DNA of 64,000 nucleotides, from contig NZ_FRDF01000008.1 of the NCBI RefSeq assembly GCF_900143235.1, positions 100,570-164,569 on the forward strand, read 5' to 3'. Within the stretch, counting starts at the first letter, position 1. Each line of letters starts with the position of its first letter. The stretch is from Erythrobacter sanguineus (GTDB taxonomy: Bacteria > Pseudomonadota > Alphaproteobacteria > Sphingomonadales > Sphingomonadaceae). The notes under the pieces are model-generated. The model had not been told where the DNA came from, searched no databases, and saw only the letters and a list, made by a program, of their open reading frames with translations. A program made the translations under genes and the position numbers. This document shows positions 8,429 through 17,598 of this stretch, piece after piece.

Positions 8429-10702
8429 CTAACCCACGACCCCCGCGCTCGACAGAACTGCCAGCGTCAGCACGTCAGGCGCGGCCGCTGTCATCGGCAC
8501 GATCTGCACCGGCTTCTCCATCCCGATCAGCATCGGGCCAATCGTGGTGTTCGAGCCCAGCTCTCGCAGCAGCTTGGCCGAAAGATTGGCCGATTGCAGA
8601 CCCGGCATGATCAGCACGTTGGCAGGCGCGGACAGGCGGCTGAAGGGATACAGGCTCATCACCCGCGGGTTGAGCGCCGCATCGGGGGCCATTTCACCTT
8701 CATATTCGAAATCGCAGCCGTCGCGATCAAGGATCGCCACCGCATCGCGGATATTGCTGAGCCACTGCCCCGAAGGATTGCCGAAAGTCGAATAGGACAG
8801 GAAGGCGACGCGCGGTTCGTGGCCCATGCGGCGGGCGACTGCCGCGGTTTCCTTGGCGATATAGGCCAGTTCCTCGGAATTCGGGCGCTCGTTGATGGTG
8901 GTATCGGCAAGGAATGTGGTGTGGTTCTTGCCGATCATCATATGGATGCCGAAGGGCAAGGCGTCTGGTTTCTTGTCGAGAACGAGGTTCACTTCGCGCA
9001 CGGTCTGGGCATAGGTCCGGGTGACGCCTGAAATCAGGCCATCGCCATGGCCAAGCGCCACGAGCAGCGCGGCAAAGACGTTACGCTCCTGATTGACCAT
9101 GCGGCGCACGTCGCGCTCGGTATAGCCGCGCCGCTGAAGCCGCTTGTAGAGATAGTCGACCATGGCAGGCACGTATTCGCTGTCGGCCGAGTTCTGGATT
9201 TCGAAGCTGCCCGGATCGGACACGGAAAGCTGGTGCAGCTTGTCCATCACCGCCTTGGTCCGTCCGACAAGGATCGGCGTACCATAGCCGAAGTCGCGGA
9301 ACTGGATCGCGGCGCGCAGCACTACTTCCTCTTCCGCCTCGGCAAAGACCATCCGCTTGGGATTGGCCTTGGCTTCGTTGTAAACGCCGGTCAGCACCGC
9401 GGTTGTCGGGTTGAGGCGCGATTTCAGCTGATGGCGATATTCGTCGAGGTCTGCGATCGGAGCCTTGGCCACTCCCGAATCCATCGCCGCCTTGGCCACA
9501 GCCGAGGAAACGACCTCAATCAGGCGCGGATCGAAGGGTGCGGGAATGATGTAGTCCGTCCCGAACTTCTGGTTCTTGCCATAGGCACTCGCCACTTCTT
9601 CGGGCACGCGTTCGCGCGCGAGTTCGGCGATGGCGGTGGCTGCGGCAACCTTCATTTCCTCGTTGATCGTCGTCGCCTGCACGTCGAGCGCGCCGCGGAA
9701 GATGAAGGGGAAACCCAGCACATTGTTGACCTGATTTGGAAAGTCGCTGCGCCCGGTGGCGATGATCGCGTCAGGGCGAACGGCCTTGGCTTCGTCCGGC
9801 ATGATTTCCGGCGTCGGGTTGGCCATGGCGAAGATGATCGGTTTATCCGCCATCTCTGCCACCCATTCGGGCTTGAGCGCGCCAGCGGCCGAAAGGCCGA
9901 GGAAGATGTCCGCGCCCTTCAGCGCTTCTTCGAGCGTGGTCGCGTCGGTCGCGACGGCATGCGCGCTCTTCCACTGGTCCACCCCGTCACGCCCCGGCGT
10001 GATCGGGCCGGATCGGTCGCACATGATGACGTTTTCGTGCCGCACGCCCATCGCCTTGATCAGCGCGGTACAGGCAATCGCGGCAGCACCCGCACCGTTC
10101 ACGACGACCTTAACATCCTCGATCTTGCGATCGGTCAGGTAACAGGCGTTCAGCAGGCCCGCGGCAGTGATGATCGCCGTGCCGTGCTGGTCATCATGCA
10201 TGACCGGGATCTTCATCCGTTCGCGCAAGGCGGCCTCGATAATGAAGCATTCGGGCGCCTTGATGTCTTCCAGATTGATGCCGCCAAAGGTCGGCTCCAT
10301 CAGCGCGACGGCATTGATGAAGGCCTCGGGATCTTCGGTGTCGAGTTCGATGTCGATCGAATCCACATCGGCAAAGCGTTTGAACAGCACCGCCTTGCCT
10401 TCCATCACCGGCTTCGATGCCAGCGCGCCGAGATTGCCCAGCCCGAGGATCGCGGTGCCGTTGGAAATCACCGCGACCAGATTCGCCTTGGCTGTGTAAC
10501 GGGCCGCCAGCGAGGCATCGGCAGCAATCGCTTCAACCGGGGCGGCAACGCCGGGGGAATAGGCCAGGCTGAGATCGCGCTGCGAGGTCATCGGCTTGGT
10601 CGCGACGATTTCCAGCTTACCCGGACGGATCGTCTCGTGATAGAACAATGCCTCGCGGGTGGTGAAGCCGCCCCTGTTCTGATTGGCGTTTTCCTCGGCC
10701 AT
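8429..10702 (-). CDS. maeB: NADP-dependent malic enzyme, MaeB type with phosphotransacetylase domain
   Basis: The enzyme decarboxylates malate to pyruvate with NADP reduction, feeding pyruvate and NADPH into metabolism. The 757 residues fit the large MaeB form: an N-terminal malic domain (LAYSPGVAAPVEAIA, then IPVMHDDQHGTAIITAAGLLNA), an NAD-binding region (VVVNGAGAAAIACTALI), and a C-terminal phosphate acetyl/butyryl-transferase-like domain from about residue 430, which is regulatory in characterised MaeB proteins. The start ATG complements 10700-10702. It is convergent with the DUF917 gene, 9 bp apart, and divergent from mutS. Confidence 0.95.
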   Translation of the reverse strand: MAEENANQNRGGFTTREALFYHETIRPGKLEIVATKPMTSQRDLSLAYSPGVAAPVEAIAADASLAARYTAKANLVAVISNGTAILGLGNLGALASKPVMEGKAVLFKRFADVDSIDIELDTEDPEAFINAVALMEPTFGGINLEDIKAPECFIIEAALRERMKIPVMHDDQHGTAIITAAGLLNACYLTDRKIEDVKVVVNGAGAAAIACTALIKAMGVRHENVIMCDRSGPITPGRDGVDQWKSAHAVATDATTLEEALKGADIFLGLSAAGALKPEWVAEMADKPIIFAMANPTPEIMPDEAKAVRPDAIIATGRSDFPNQVNNVLGFPFIFRGALDVQATTINEEMKVAAATAIAELARERVPEEVASAYGKNQKFGTDYIIPAPFDPRLIEVVSSAVAKAAMDSGVAKAPIADLDEYRHQLKSRLNPTTAVLTGVYNEAKANPKRMVFAEAEEEVVLRAAIQFRDFGYGTPILVGRTKAVMDKLHQLSVSDPGSFEIQNSADSEYVPAMVDYLYKRLQRRGYTERDVRRMVNQERNVFAALLVALGHGDGLISGVTRTYAQTVREVNLVLDKKPDALPFGIHMMIGKNHTTFLADTTINERPNSEELAYIAKETAAVARRMGHEPRVAFLSYSTFGNPSGQWLSNIRDAVAILDRDGCDFEYEGEMAPDAALNPRVMSLYPFSRLSAPANVLIMPGLQSANLSAKLLRELGSNTTIGPMLIGMEKPVQIVPMTAAAPDVLTLAVLSSAGVVG

Positions 10703-10852
10703 TATGCCTGTTCCCTTTTGCCTTGATCCGGTCGTCAGCGGCTGGTCTTAGACGCGCCGATGGCCAAGCGATAGGCCACAAATGGCCCGAGTCGGGGGAA
10801 AGCCGTAAGGGCAGTCATTCCGAATCGCTCAAGGTGTGGCTAGTCCGGCAGG

Positions 10853-13495
10853 ATGGCCGCGCGCGACGATCCCAAACCCACCCCGATGATGGCGCAATAT
10901 CTCGCGCTGCGGGCCGAGGCGGGCGATGCCTTGCTGTTCTACCGGATGGGCGATTTCTTCGAGCTGTTCTTCGACGATGCGCGGGCCGCCGCGCAGATCC
11001 TCGATATCGCGCTGACAACGCGCGGAGAACATAATGGTGAGCCGATCCCGATGTGCGGGGTGCCGGTGCATTCGGCGGAAGGCTATCTCGCGCGGCTGAT
11101 AAAGGCCGGATGCCGGGTGGCGATTGCCGAGCAGATCGAAACGCCCGACGAGGCGAAGGCGCGCGCCAAGCGTGAAGGCACGCCATCGTCCAAGGCATTG
11201 GTGGCGCGTGCGATTGTGCGGCTGGTGACGGCCGGCACGCTGACCGAGGAAGCCCTGCTGAACCCGCGCCGCGCCAATGTGCTGGTGGCGCTGGCCGAAC
11301 TGCGCGGCAGCATCGGGATCGCTGCCTGCGATGTTTCGACCGGCGCGATGGTGCTGGAGGAATGCGAGGCCGGGATGCTGGGCGCGGTGCTGGCGCGGAT
11401 CACCCCCAGCGAAGTGGTGGTGCCCGAAGACTGGGCAGATGGCCCGGAAGGGGCGATTTCCCGCCCGCGAAGCACCTTTGCCAGCGATGGCGGGGCCGAC
11501 CGGCTGCGCGCCATCCATGGTGTGGCGACGCTCGACGCCTTCGGCGATTTCTCCCGCGCGATGCTCAGCGCAGCCGGGGGCCTGATCGCCTATCTCGACC
11601 ATGTCGGGCGCGGTTCGCTCCCGCTGCTGCTGCCCCCGGTGCTGCGCGAGGCGCGCAGCGGCATGGCGATGGACGAGGCGACGCGGGCAAGCCTCGAAAT
11701 CCTCGAATCATCGCAAGGCGGGCGCGCAGGCAGCCTGATCGGCGCGGTGGACCGCTGCGTCACAGGTGCCGGATCGCGGCTGCTGGCAGAAGACCTGTCC
11801 GCGCCGCTGCTCGATGCCGGGCAGATCGAGCGACGGCTCGCGCTGGTGCAGTTCTGGCAGGGCCGTCCGATTGAACGCGCGCAATTGCGCGATGCCTTGC
11901 GCGCCATCCCCGATCTGGGCCGTGCGCTGGGACGGGTGGTGGCAGGCAGAGGCTCGCCGCGCGATCTCGGCCAGTTGCGCGATGGCCTGAACGAAGCGAT
12001 GCGGCTGCACCAGTGGCTCAGCGGTGCGCCCGATCGGCCCGATCTGCTCGATGATGTGCTGGCCCGCCTGACCGGCCACGGTGCGCTGACCGATCTGCTT
12101 GCCCGCGCGCTGGTGCCCTCGCCCCCGACCGAACGCGCGGGCGGCGGCTATATTGCCGATGGATATGACGCCGCGCTTGATGAACTGCGCGTCACATCGG
12201 GCGATGCCCGCCGCGCGATTGCGGCGATGGAGGCGCGCTATCGTGACGAAACCGGGATCGCGACGCTCAAGATCCGGCACAATGGCGTGCTCGGCTATTT
12301 CATCGAGGTGCCCGCGCGCCATGCCGACCGGCTGATGGTGCCCGAAAGCAGTTTCACCCATCGCCAGACGATGAAGGACGCGGTGCGGTTCAACTCGCTG
12401 AAGCTGCACGGGGAAGCCGCCCGTATCGCCGAGGCAGGAGGCCATGCACTCGCCGCCGAGGAAGCCCATTTCGAGGAGTTGGTGGGCGAAGTCGTCGCGG
12501 CGAGGGAAACCATTGCCGCGACCGCCGCCGCGCTTGCCCGGATCGATGTCGCCGCCGCCAATGCCGAACGGGCGGCCGAAGGCGACTGGTGCCGCCCGGA
12601 GATCGCCGAGGATGCGGGCCTTGCCATCACCGGCGGGCGGCATCCGGTGGTCGAGGCAGCGCTGGCCAAGGCGGGCGAGCGGTTTGTGGCCAATGATTGC
12701 ACACTTGGCCCGGATAACCGGTTGTGGCTGATCGGCGGCCCGAACATGGGCGGCAAATCGACCTTCCTGCGCCAGAACGCATTGGTCGTGCTGCTGGCGC
12801 AGGCGGGGTGTTTCGTCCCGGCCCAAGCGGCGCGGATCGGGCTGGTCGATCGCCTGTTCAGCCGGGTCGGCGCGGCGGATAATCTGGCGCGCGGGCGTTC
12901 GACCTTCATGGTCGAAATGGTCGAAACCGCCGCAATCCTTGCCCAGGCCAGCAATCGCAGCTTCGTGATTCTCGATGAAGTCGGGCGCGGAACCTCGACC
13001 TATGACGGCTTGGCGCTCGCCTGGGCCGTGGCCGAGGCGGTGCATGGCGCTATTCGCTGCCGCTGCCTGTTCGCCACCCATTATCATGAACTCGCGCGGC
13101 TGGCGGAGACCTGCGAGGCCTTGTCGCTGCACCATGTCCGCGCGCGCGAATGGCAGGGCGATCTGGTGCTGCTGCACGAACTGGCCGAAGGGCCGGCGGA
13201 TCGTTCCTATGGCCTCGCGGTCGCGCGGCTGGCCGGGGTGCCCGCGCCCGTGGTCGAACGGGCGAAGGCGGTGCTTGAAAAGCTTGAGGCGACCCGCGAG
13301 GCAACCGGCGGGATTGCCGCCGGGCTGGGCGATCTGCCGCTGTTCGCCGCCCTGCGCCCCGAGCCTGCGCCGCCCTCCCCCGAGCAGCAATTGGCACAGG
13401 CCCTGCACGCCGCCGATCTTGATGCGCTGACCCCGCGAGAGGCGCTGGACCTGCTGTATGAATGGAAGCGCGCCCTGCCCACCAAGCCGCGCTGA
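10853..13495 (+). CDS. mutS: DNA mismatch repair protein MutS
   Basis: MutS recognises mismatches and small loops after replication and recruits MutL. The 880-residue protein has the N-terminal mismatch-binding domain with the Phe-X-Glu contact in LLFYRMGDFFELFFDDA, the connector, the clamp and core, and the ATPase: Walker A GGPNMGGKST, FMVEMVETA, Walker B FVILDEVGRGTSTYDG, and the CLFATHYHELARL loop. The extreme C-terminus (LTPREALDLLYEWKRAL) is the helix-turn-helix dimer region. The ATG at 10853 gives the normal N-terminus. It starts divergently from maeB. Confidence 0.97.
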   Translation: MAARDDPKPTPMMAQYLALRAEAGDALLFYRMGDFFELFFDDARAAAQILDIALTTRGEHNGEPIPMCGVPVHSAEGYLARLIKAGCRVAIAEQIETPDEAKARAKREGTPSSKALVARAIVRLVTAGTLTEEALLNPRRANVLVALAELRGSIGIAACDVSTGAMVLEECEAGMLGAVLARITPSEVVVPEDWADGPEGAISRPRSTFASDGGADRLRAIHGVATLDAFGDFSRAMLSAAGGLIAYLDHVGRGSLPLLLPPVLREARSGMAMDEATRASLEILESSQGGRAGSLIGAVDRCVTGAGSRLLAEDLSAPLLDAGQIERRLALVQFWQGRPIERAQLRDALRAIPDLGRALGRVVAGRGSPRDLGQLRDGLNEAMRLHQWLSGAPDRPDLLDDVLARLTGHGALTDLLARALVPSPPTERAGGGYIADGYDAALDELRVTSGDARRAIAAMEARYRDETGIATLKIRHNGVLGYFIEVPARHADRLMVPESSFTHRQTMKDAVRFNSLKLHGEAARIAEAGGHALAAEEAHFEELVGEVVAARETIAATAAALARIDVAAANAERAAEGDWCRPEIAEDAGLAITGGRHPVVEAALAKAGERFVANDCTLGPDNRLWLIGGPNMGGKSTFLRQNALVVLLAQAGCFVPAQAARIGLVDRLFSRVGAADNLARGRSTFMVEMVETAAILAQASNRSFVILDEVGRGTSTYDGLALAWAVAEAVHGAIRCRCLFATHYHELARLAETCEALSLHHVRAREWQGDLVLLHELAEGPADRSYGLAVARLAGVPAPVVERAKAVLEKLEATREATGGIAAGLGDLPLFAALRPEPAPPSPEQQLAQALHAADLDALTPREALDLLYEWKRALPTKPR

Positions 13496-13537
13496 TTTCC
13501 ACCAAAGTTTAACCAGATCCGCGCTATCCCTCGGCGC

Positions 13538-14002
13538 ATGTCGAAAACCCTGTTCGCAAACAGCAAGACCGCAATCGCCTTTGCCGGAATAACCATCATC
13601 GGCGCGGTGGTGATGATCGGTCCGCAGGATGGCGGCGGCGTGCTTGACCGCGCGATCGATACCTATGGAACGCAGCGCGAAACCATTGTCGAGGAGGCGC
13701 GCAGCGTCTCCGAGGAACGCAGCGAGGACGTCACGCTTGCGCCGCTTGATCCCGACAGCGGCTGGGGCGGCACGCCAGCCCCGGTGTTCGGCGAGTTTGC
13801 GCCCGAGGTTGACCCTGACGAGCCGCCCGTCGCGGCCCAGCCTTCGCAAGGTCCGCCTGCGGACACGCGCGGGCCCACGCCCGGCATCCGGATCGGCGGC
13901 CCGGTTGTCGCCCATTCGCCGGGGATTCTCGTCCCGCGTGAACAGGCTGAGCAAGCCGTCCCGGTCATCACGTCGCGGGCGCTGATGGTAGAGCCGGAAT
14001 AA
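13538..14002 (+). CDS. Hypothetical protein with one N-terminal membrane helix
   Basis: I do not recognise the family. The 154-residue protein begins MSKTLFANSKTAIAFAGITII, with a single hydrophobic segment (IAFAGITIIGAVVMIG) that would act as a signal anchor. It is followed by a Glu/Asp/Pro-rich and probably disordered region, with VEEARSVSEERSEDVTLAPL in the middle and GGPVVAHSPGILVPREQAEQ near the end. It lies 42 bp after mutS and is convergent with the dehydrogenase gene. It could be a small envelope protein. No function is supported. Confidence 0.6.
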   Translation: MSKTLFANSKTAIAFAGITIIGAVVMIGPQDGGGVLDRAIDTYGTQRETIVEEARSVSEERSEDVTLAPLDPDSGWGGTPAPVFGEFAPEVDPDEPPVAAQPSQGPPADTRGPTPGIRIGGPVVAHSPGILVPREQAEQAVPVITSRALMVEPE

Positions 14003-14021
14003 GCCGCGGCCCGCCCCCGCC

Positions 14022-14891
14022 TCAGCGGGTCGGCACCGGCGCTTCGCCCGTGTAATCGTAGAAACCGCGCCCGGTCTTGCGCCCCAGCCACCCGGCCTCG
14101 ACATATTTCACCAGCAGCGGTGCGGGGCGATACTTGCTGTCACGGGTGGTCCGGTAAAGCACCGTGATAATGTCGAGACAGGTATCCAGCCCGACGAAAT
14201 CAGCGAGCTGCAACGGCCCCATCGGGTGATTGAGGCCGAGCCGGCAGCCCTTGTCGATATCCTCGATCCCCGCGGTCGATTGCCCCAGCACGAACACGGC
14301 TTCGTTGATCATCGGCAGGAGGATGCGGTTGACCACAAAGCCGGGTTCGTCCTGACTCAGCACCACTTCCTTGCCCAGCCCGCGCGCAAATTCTGTGACG
14401 CTGTCGGTGGTTGTCTGCGCGGTCGCGAGGCCGGGGATGACTTCGATCAGGCCCATGACAGGCACCGGATTGAAGAAATGCAGGCCAATGAAGCGCGCCG
14501 GATCAGGCGAATGATTGGCCATGCGGGTGATCGGGATCGATGAAGTGTTCGACGCCATGATCGCGCCTGCGTTCAGCACCTTGCCTGCGCTTTCGAAGAT
14601 CGCGTTCTTGATTTCCTCGCGCTCGGTCGCGGCTTCGACGATCAGGTCGGCTTCGGCGAAAGGCGCATAATCGGCCACCGGAGTGATGCGGGCGAGCAGG
14701 GCTTCGGCCTCCCCCGCCTCGATCTTGCCGCGCCCCATCAGCTTGACCAGCGCCTTTTCGACATTGGCCTTGCCCGCTTCGGCCCGGGCCAGATCAACAT
14801 CGGCGAGCATTACGGTCATGCCATGGGCGGCAACTGTCTGGGCAATGCCGGTTCCCATCTGACCGGCGCCAATTACGGCGATGTTGCGCAT
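14022..14891 (-). CDS. 3-hydroxybutyryl-CoA dehydrogenase
   Basis: The enzyme interconverts 3-hydroxybutyryl-CoA and acetoacetyl-CoA with NAD(P), in short-chain fatty acid or polyhydroxybutyrate metabolism. The 289-residue length is standard for the Hbd/PaaH family. The N-terminal dinucleotide fold has IAVIGAGQMGTGIAQTVAA. The catalytic His lies in FIGLHFFNPVPVMGLIEVI, the pairing Glu follows, and the C-terminal dimer domain carries LNHPMGPLQLADFVGLD. No CoA-transferase or thiolase sits directly beside it, but a thiolase and a MaoC protein are encoded at 17.6-19.3 kb on the same strand. Confidence 0.9.
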   Translation of the reverse strand: MRNIAVIGAGQMGTGIAQTVAAHGMTVMLADVDLARAEAGKANVEKALVKLMGRGKIEAGEAEALLARITPVADYAPFAEADLIVEAATEREEIKNAIFESAGKVLNAGAIMASNTSSIPITRMANHSPDPARFIGLHFFNPVPVMGLIEVIPGLATAQTTTDSVTEFARGLGKEVVLSQDEPGFVVNRILLPMINEAVFVLGQSTAGIEDIDKGCRLGLNHPMGPLQLADFVGLDTCLDIITVLYRTTRDSKYRPAPLLVKYVEAGWLGRKTGRGFYDYTGEAPVPTR

Positions 14892-14965
14892 CAGGTATTC
14901 CTTCGCAAGTGCAGCAAGAGCGCCGCCCTAGCGGGGAAGATCACGCCTGACTAGCGGGCATCTTG

Positions 14966-15541
14966 TTACCGGTTGGCGCCCGGAACCCACTTCACATCGG
15001 TGCGGCCATCATCATTGGCGACGCGGGCAAGCACGAACAGCAGATCGGACAGGCGATTGATATAGGCAAGCGCCGCCGGATTGACGGGGACTTCGGCGGC
15101 CAGCATCACCATCGCGCGTTCCGCCGCGCGGGTGGTGGCGCGGGCCACATGGACGCGCGCCGCAGCCTCGCTGCCGCCGGGCAGGACAAAACTGGTGAGC
15201 GGTTCAAGCCGTTCGTTGAGCGCATCGATCTGCGCTTCGATCCATCCGGCCTGCGCAGCAACGATCCGCAGCACCATTTCGGACGGGGTGAAATCATCAT
15301 CCTGCGCCGGGGTGGCAAGATCCGCGCCCAGATCGAACAGATCATTCTGCACCCGGGTCAGCAGCGCGCGCTGGCCTGCATCGCCGATGGCGCAGATAGC
15401 GAGGCCGATGGCGCTGTTGGCCTCGTCAACCAGCCCCATCGCATCGATGCGGGCCGAATGTTTCGGGCAGCGCGAGCCATCGACAAGGCCCGTCGTACCG
15501 TCATCGCCGGTGCGGGTGTAGATCCTGTTGAGCTTGACCAT
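14966..15541 (-). CDS. Cob(I)yrinic acid a,c-diamide adenosyltransferase, PduO type
   Basis: The enzyme transfers the adenosyl group of ATP to cob(I)alamin to make coenzyme B12. The 191-residue protein carries the PduO-type ATP-binding motif near the start (IYTRTGDDGTTGLVDGSR), the helix with VDEANSAIGLAI, and the core FVLPGGSEAAARVHVARATTRAAER with its conserved Arg residues. This is the MMAB/PduO family, not the unrelated CobA family. It lies 18 bp downstream of a HIG1-like gene and may form an operon with it and gluQRS on the minus strand. Confidence 0.9.
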   Translation of the reverse strand: MVKLNRIYTRTGDDGTTGLVDGSRCPKHSARIDAMGLVDEANSAIGLAICAIGDAGQRALLTRVQNDLFDLGADLATPAQDDDFTPSEMVLRIVAAQAGWIEAQIDALNERLEPLTSFVLPGGSEAAARVHVARATTRAAERAMVMLAAEVPVNPAALAYINRLSDLLFVLARVANDDGRTDVKWVPGANR

Positions 15542-15559
15542 CAGGGAAGACGCAGGGCT

Positions 15560-15790
15560 TCAGCGGGCAACGGCAAGGATGATCGCCACGACCACGATTG
15601 CCATCGCCTGATACTTGATGCGCGCAAACATCGCCTTGTTCTGGGCAAGCTGCATGTCGGTCGCGGTTTCAGCCTCGCCCGTTTCAAGGTCGATCCGGGT
15701 CGTCTTGAGAAAGGCGACGATCCCCTTGATCAACGAGAACGCGACAAGGCCCATCAGGACCAGCAGAACGGCGATGAGGAAATAGGTCAT
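15560..15790 (-). CDS. HIG1-like small twin-transmembrane protein
   Basis: The 76-residue protein has two membrane helices, MTYFLIAVLLVLMGLVAFSL at the N-terminus and YQAMAIVVVAIILAVAR at the C-terminus, joined by a charged loop with DMQLAQNKAMFARIK. This layout and the loop sequence fit the HIG1 domain, found in respiratory-complex accessory proteins in mitochondria and common as small orphan proteins in Alphaproteobacteria. An inner-membrane location is predicted. The neighbours (adenosyltransferase and gluQRS) give no functional clue. Confidence 0.7.
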   Translation of the reverse strand: MTYFLIAVLLVLMGLVAFSLIKGIVAFLKTTRIDLETGEAETATDMQLAQNKAMFARIKYQAMAIVVVAIILAVAR

Positions 15791-15814
15791 GGCCCCTAAA
15801 TGGATGGTCAGCCG

Positions 15815-16645
15815 TCAAGTTCCAAGCCGCAAATGCTGCAAGCGCAATTGTTCGGCAAGCATCCGGCCATTTTCGCCTGCCAGCCGCCGCTCTGCCAGCG
15901 CAGGCGAACTGCGCCGCTTGGCGAGTTTCTGGCCGGTATCATCCATCAGCAGCGCATGATGGTGCCAGCGCGGCACGGGCAGATCGAGCAGCGCCTGCAA
16001 GGTGCGATGGACGTGGGAGGCGGCGAACAGATCGGCTCCGCGCGTCACCAGTGTCACACCATCGGCGGCATCATCAAGCGTGACCGCGAGGTGATAGCTG
16101 GCGGGCAGGTCTTTCCGCACCAGCACCACATCGCCCAGCCCCGACAGGTCGACCGGGATGGGTCCGGCAAGGTCATCCTCCCACACCAGCGGCCCGGTTG
16201 CCGCCAGCGCCCTGCCCGCATCGAGCCGCCATGCCGCTGGCAGCGCGGGATCGGGCGGGATGCGTTTGCAGGTGCCGGGGTAGATCAGGCGCTCTGCCCC
16301 GGATGCCGCCCCCGCAGCTTCAATCTGCTTGCGGGTGCAGGTGCATGGATACAGCAATCCGCGCGCCTTCAGCGCTGCGGCGGCGGCAACATAGGTGGCA
16401 AGACGGGTCGATTGCGCGGCGGTCTCTTCCCATTCCAGCCCCAGCCATGCCAGATCGCGGCGGAATTCATCGGCCAGTTCGCGGCGTGACCGCGGGCCGT
16501 CGATATCCTCGATCCGCAGCAGGAACCGCCCGCCGCCGGCCTTCGCCAGATCATGCGCGATGATCGCCGACAGCGCATGGCCAAGATGCAACGGCCCGTT
16601 GGGGCTCGGCGCGAAGCGGGTGACGAGCGGGCGGTCTTCCGTCAT
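15815..16645 (-). CDS. gluQRS: Glutamyl-Q tRNA(Asp) synthetase
   Basis: GluQRS is a truncated glutamyl-tRNA synthetase paralogue that attaches glutamate to queuosine at position 34 of tRNA-Asp. It has the HIGH-like motif FAPSPNGPLHLGHALSAI, the Zn-binding Cys cluster (CTCTRKQIE, then YPGTCKR), and the KMSKS equivalent KLAKRR. It lacks the anticodon-binding domain of GltX, hence only about 276 residues. The start is the ATG at 16645 (MTEDRPLVTRF). The longer reading to 16708 adds unconserved residues. queC, for the precursor of queuosine, is also in the window at 61.1 kb. Confidence 0.92.
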   Translation of the reverse strand: MTEDRPLVTRFAPSPNGPLHLGHALSAIIAHDLAKAGGGRFLLRIEDIDGPRSRRELADEFRRDLAWLGLEWEETAAQSTRLATYVAAAAALKARGLLYPCTCTRKQIEAAGAASGAERLIYPGTCKRIPPDPALPAAWRLDAGRALAATGPLVWEDDLAGPIPVDLSGLGDVVLVRKDLPASYHLAVTLDDAADGVTLVTRGADLFAASHVHRTLQALLDLPVPRWHHHALLMDDTGQKLAKRRSSPALAERRLAGENGRMLAEQLRLQHLRLGT

Positions 16646-16800
16646 GGCGGGAGGCCATGCCACAGGACTTATCCTCGCGCTATCCACAGCCGCTCCACAG
16701 GCCCCCAACAGCTTGGCCCTGTGGATAGCCAGGTTGTAACGGGTTTGACTCTTTGCCCTGCCACGTCAGGATGGCAGCAATCAGGGAGGAACGCAGCACG

Positions 16801-17409
16801 GTGTTCAAAGCCGAACTGATCGAGAAAGCAGCCCGGTTCCGCGGCGTCGATGAAGATCCGACGCGCAACCTTTCGGCCTGTCCGGCGCTGGTGCTCAACG
16901 CCGATTATACCCCGCTGTCCTATTACCCGCTCAGCCTGTGGCCGTGGCAGACCGCGATCAAGGCGGTGTTCCTCGACCGGGTGGATATCGTCGCCAGTTA
17001 TGATCGCGAGGTGCATTCGCCCAGCCTCGACATGAAAATCCCCAGCGTGATCGCGCTCAGGCAATATGTGAAGCAGAGCGAATTTCCCGCCTTCACCCGT
17101 TTCAACCTGTTCCTGCGCGACCGTTTCCAGTGCCAATATTGCGGCAGCGGCGAACACCTGACCTTCGATCACGTGATCCCGCGCCGGCTGGGCGGGCGCA
17201 CCACGTGGGAAAACATCATCACCGCCTGCGCGCCGTGCAACATGAAAAAGGGCGGGCGGACACCGAAACAGGCCGGGATGCCGGTGCACCAGTCCCCGAT
17301 CCGCCCGACCAGCTGGCAGTTGCAGCAGTACGGCAAGCTGTTCCCGCCGGGCTACCTGCACGAGACATGGCGCGACTGGCTGTATTGGGACATCGAGCTG
17401 GAGGCCTGA
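16801..17409 (+). CDS. HNH endonuclease
   Basis: This is a roughly 202-residue HNH nuclease of a family common in Alphaproteobacteria, with no known target. The HNH domain spans CQYCGSGEHLTFDHVIPRRL and then WENIITACAPCNMKKG: two CXXC-type zinc knuckles around the catalytic His-Asn-His core. The N-terminal half (NLSACPALVLNADYTPLSYY) is also family-typical. I choose the GTG at 16801, with GGGAGG 12 bp upstream and conservation beginning at FKAELIEKA; an ATG at 16771 is the alternative. It diverges from gluQRS. A housekeeping rather than mobile role is likely, since it is widely conserved in related genomes. Confidence 0.82.
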   Translation: MFKAELIEKAARFRGVDEDPTRNLSACPALVLNADYTPLSYYPLSLWPWQTAIKAVFLDRVDIVASYDREVHSPSLDMKIPSVIALRQYVKQSEFPAFTRFNLFLRDRFQCQYCGSGEHLTFDHVIPRRLGGRTTWENIITACAPCNMKKGGRTPKQAGMPVHQSPIRPTSWQLQQYGKLFPPGYLHETWRDWLYWDIELEA

Positions 17410-17511
17410 CCGCTTCGGCTGGACGAAAACGGCGCAGGAGTTGCCCCCCGCGCCGCCCGTGTTTCAGTGGTGGTCTACCGGCTTCAGGTAACGCAAGCGC
17501 AGGCTGGCGAC

Positions 17512-17572
17512 CCCGCCTCAAGCAGCGAAGCGGTAGGCAGCCAATCCCGCCTCAAGCAGCGCAGCGGTAGGC
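17512..17572. repeat. Short tandem duplication, about 34-bp period
   Basis: A 27-bp block starting cccgcctcaagcagcg occurs at 17512-17538 and again at 17546-17572, with one difference (gaagcgg versus gcagcgg). It lies in the 190-bp gap between the HNH nuclease and the thiolase genes, where no coding sequence is seen. Confidence 0.7.
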
Positions 17573-17598
17573 CTCCCAAGACTCCCTCCGCTCCCCGC

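Noticed and set aside
16801..17409. HNH nuclease as part of a phage-defence or intron system
   Set aside because: No methylase, toxin or intron features nearby, and the flanking genes are housekeeping.
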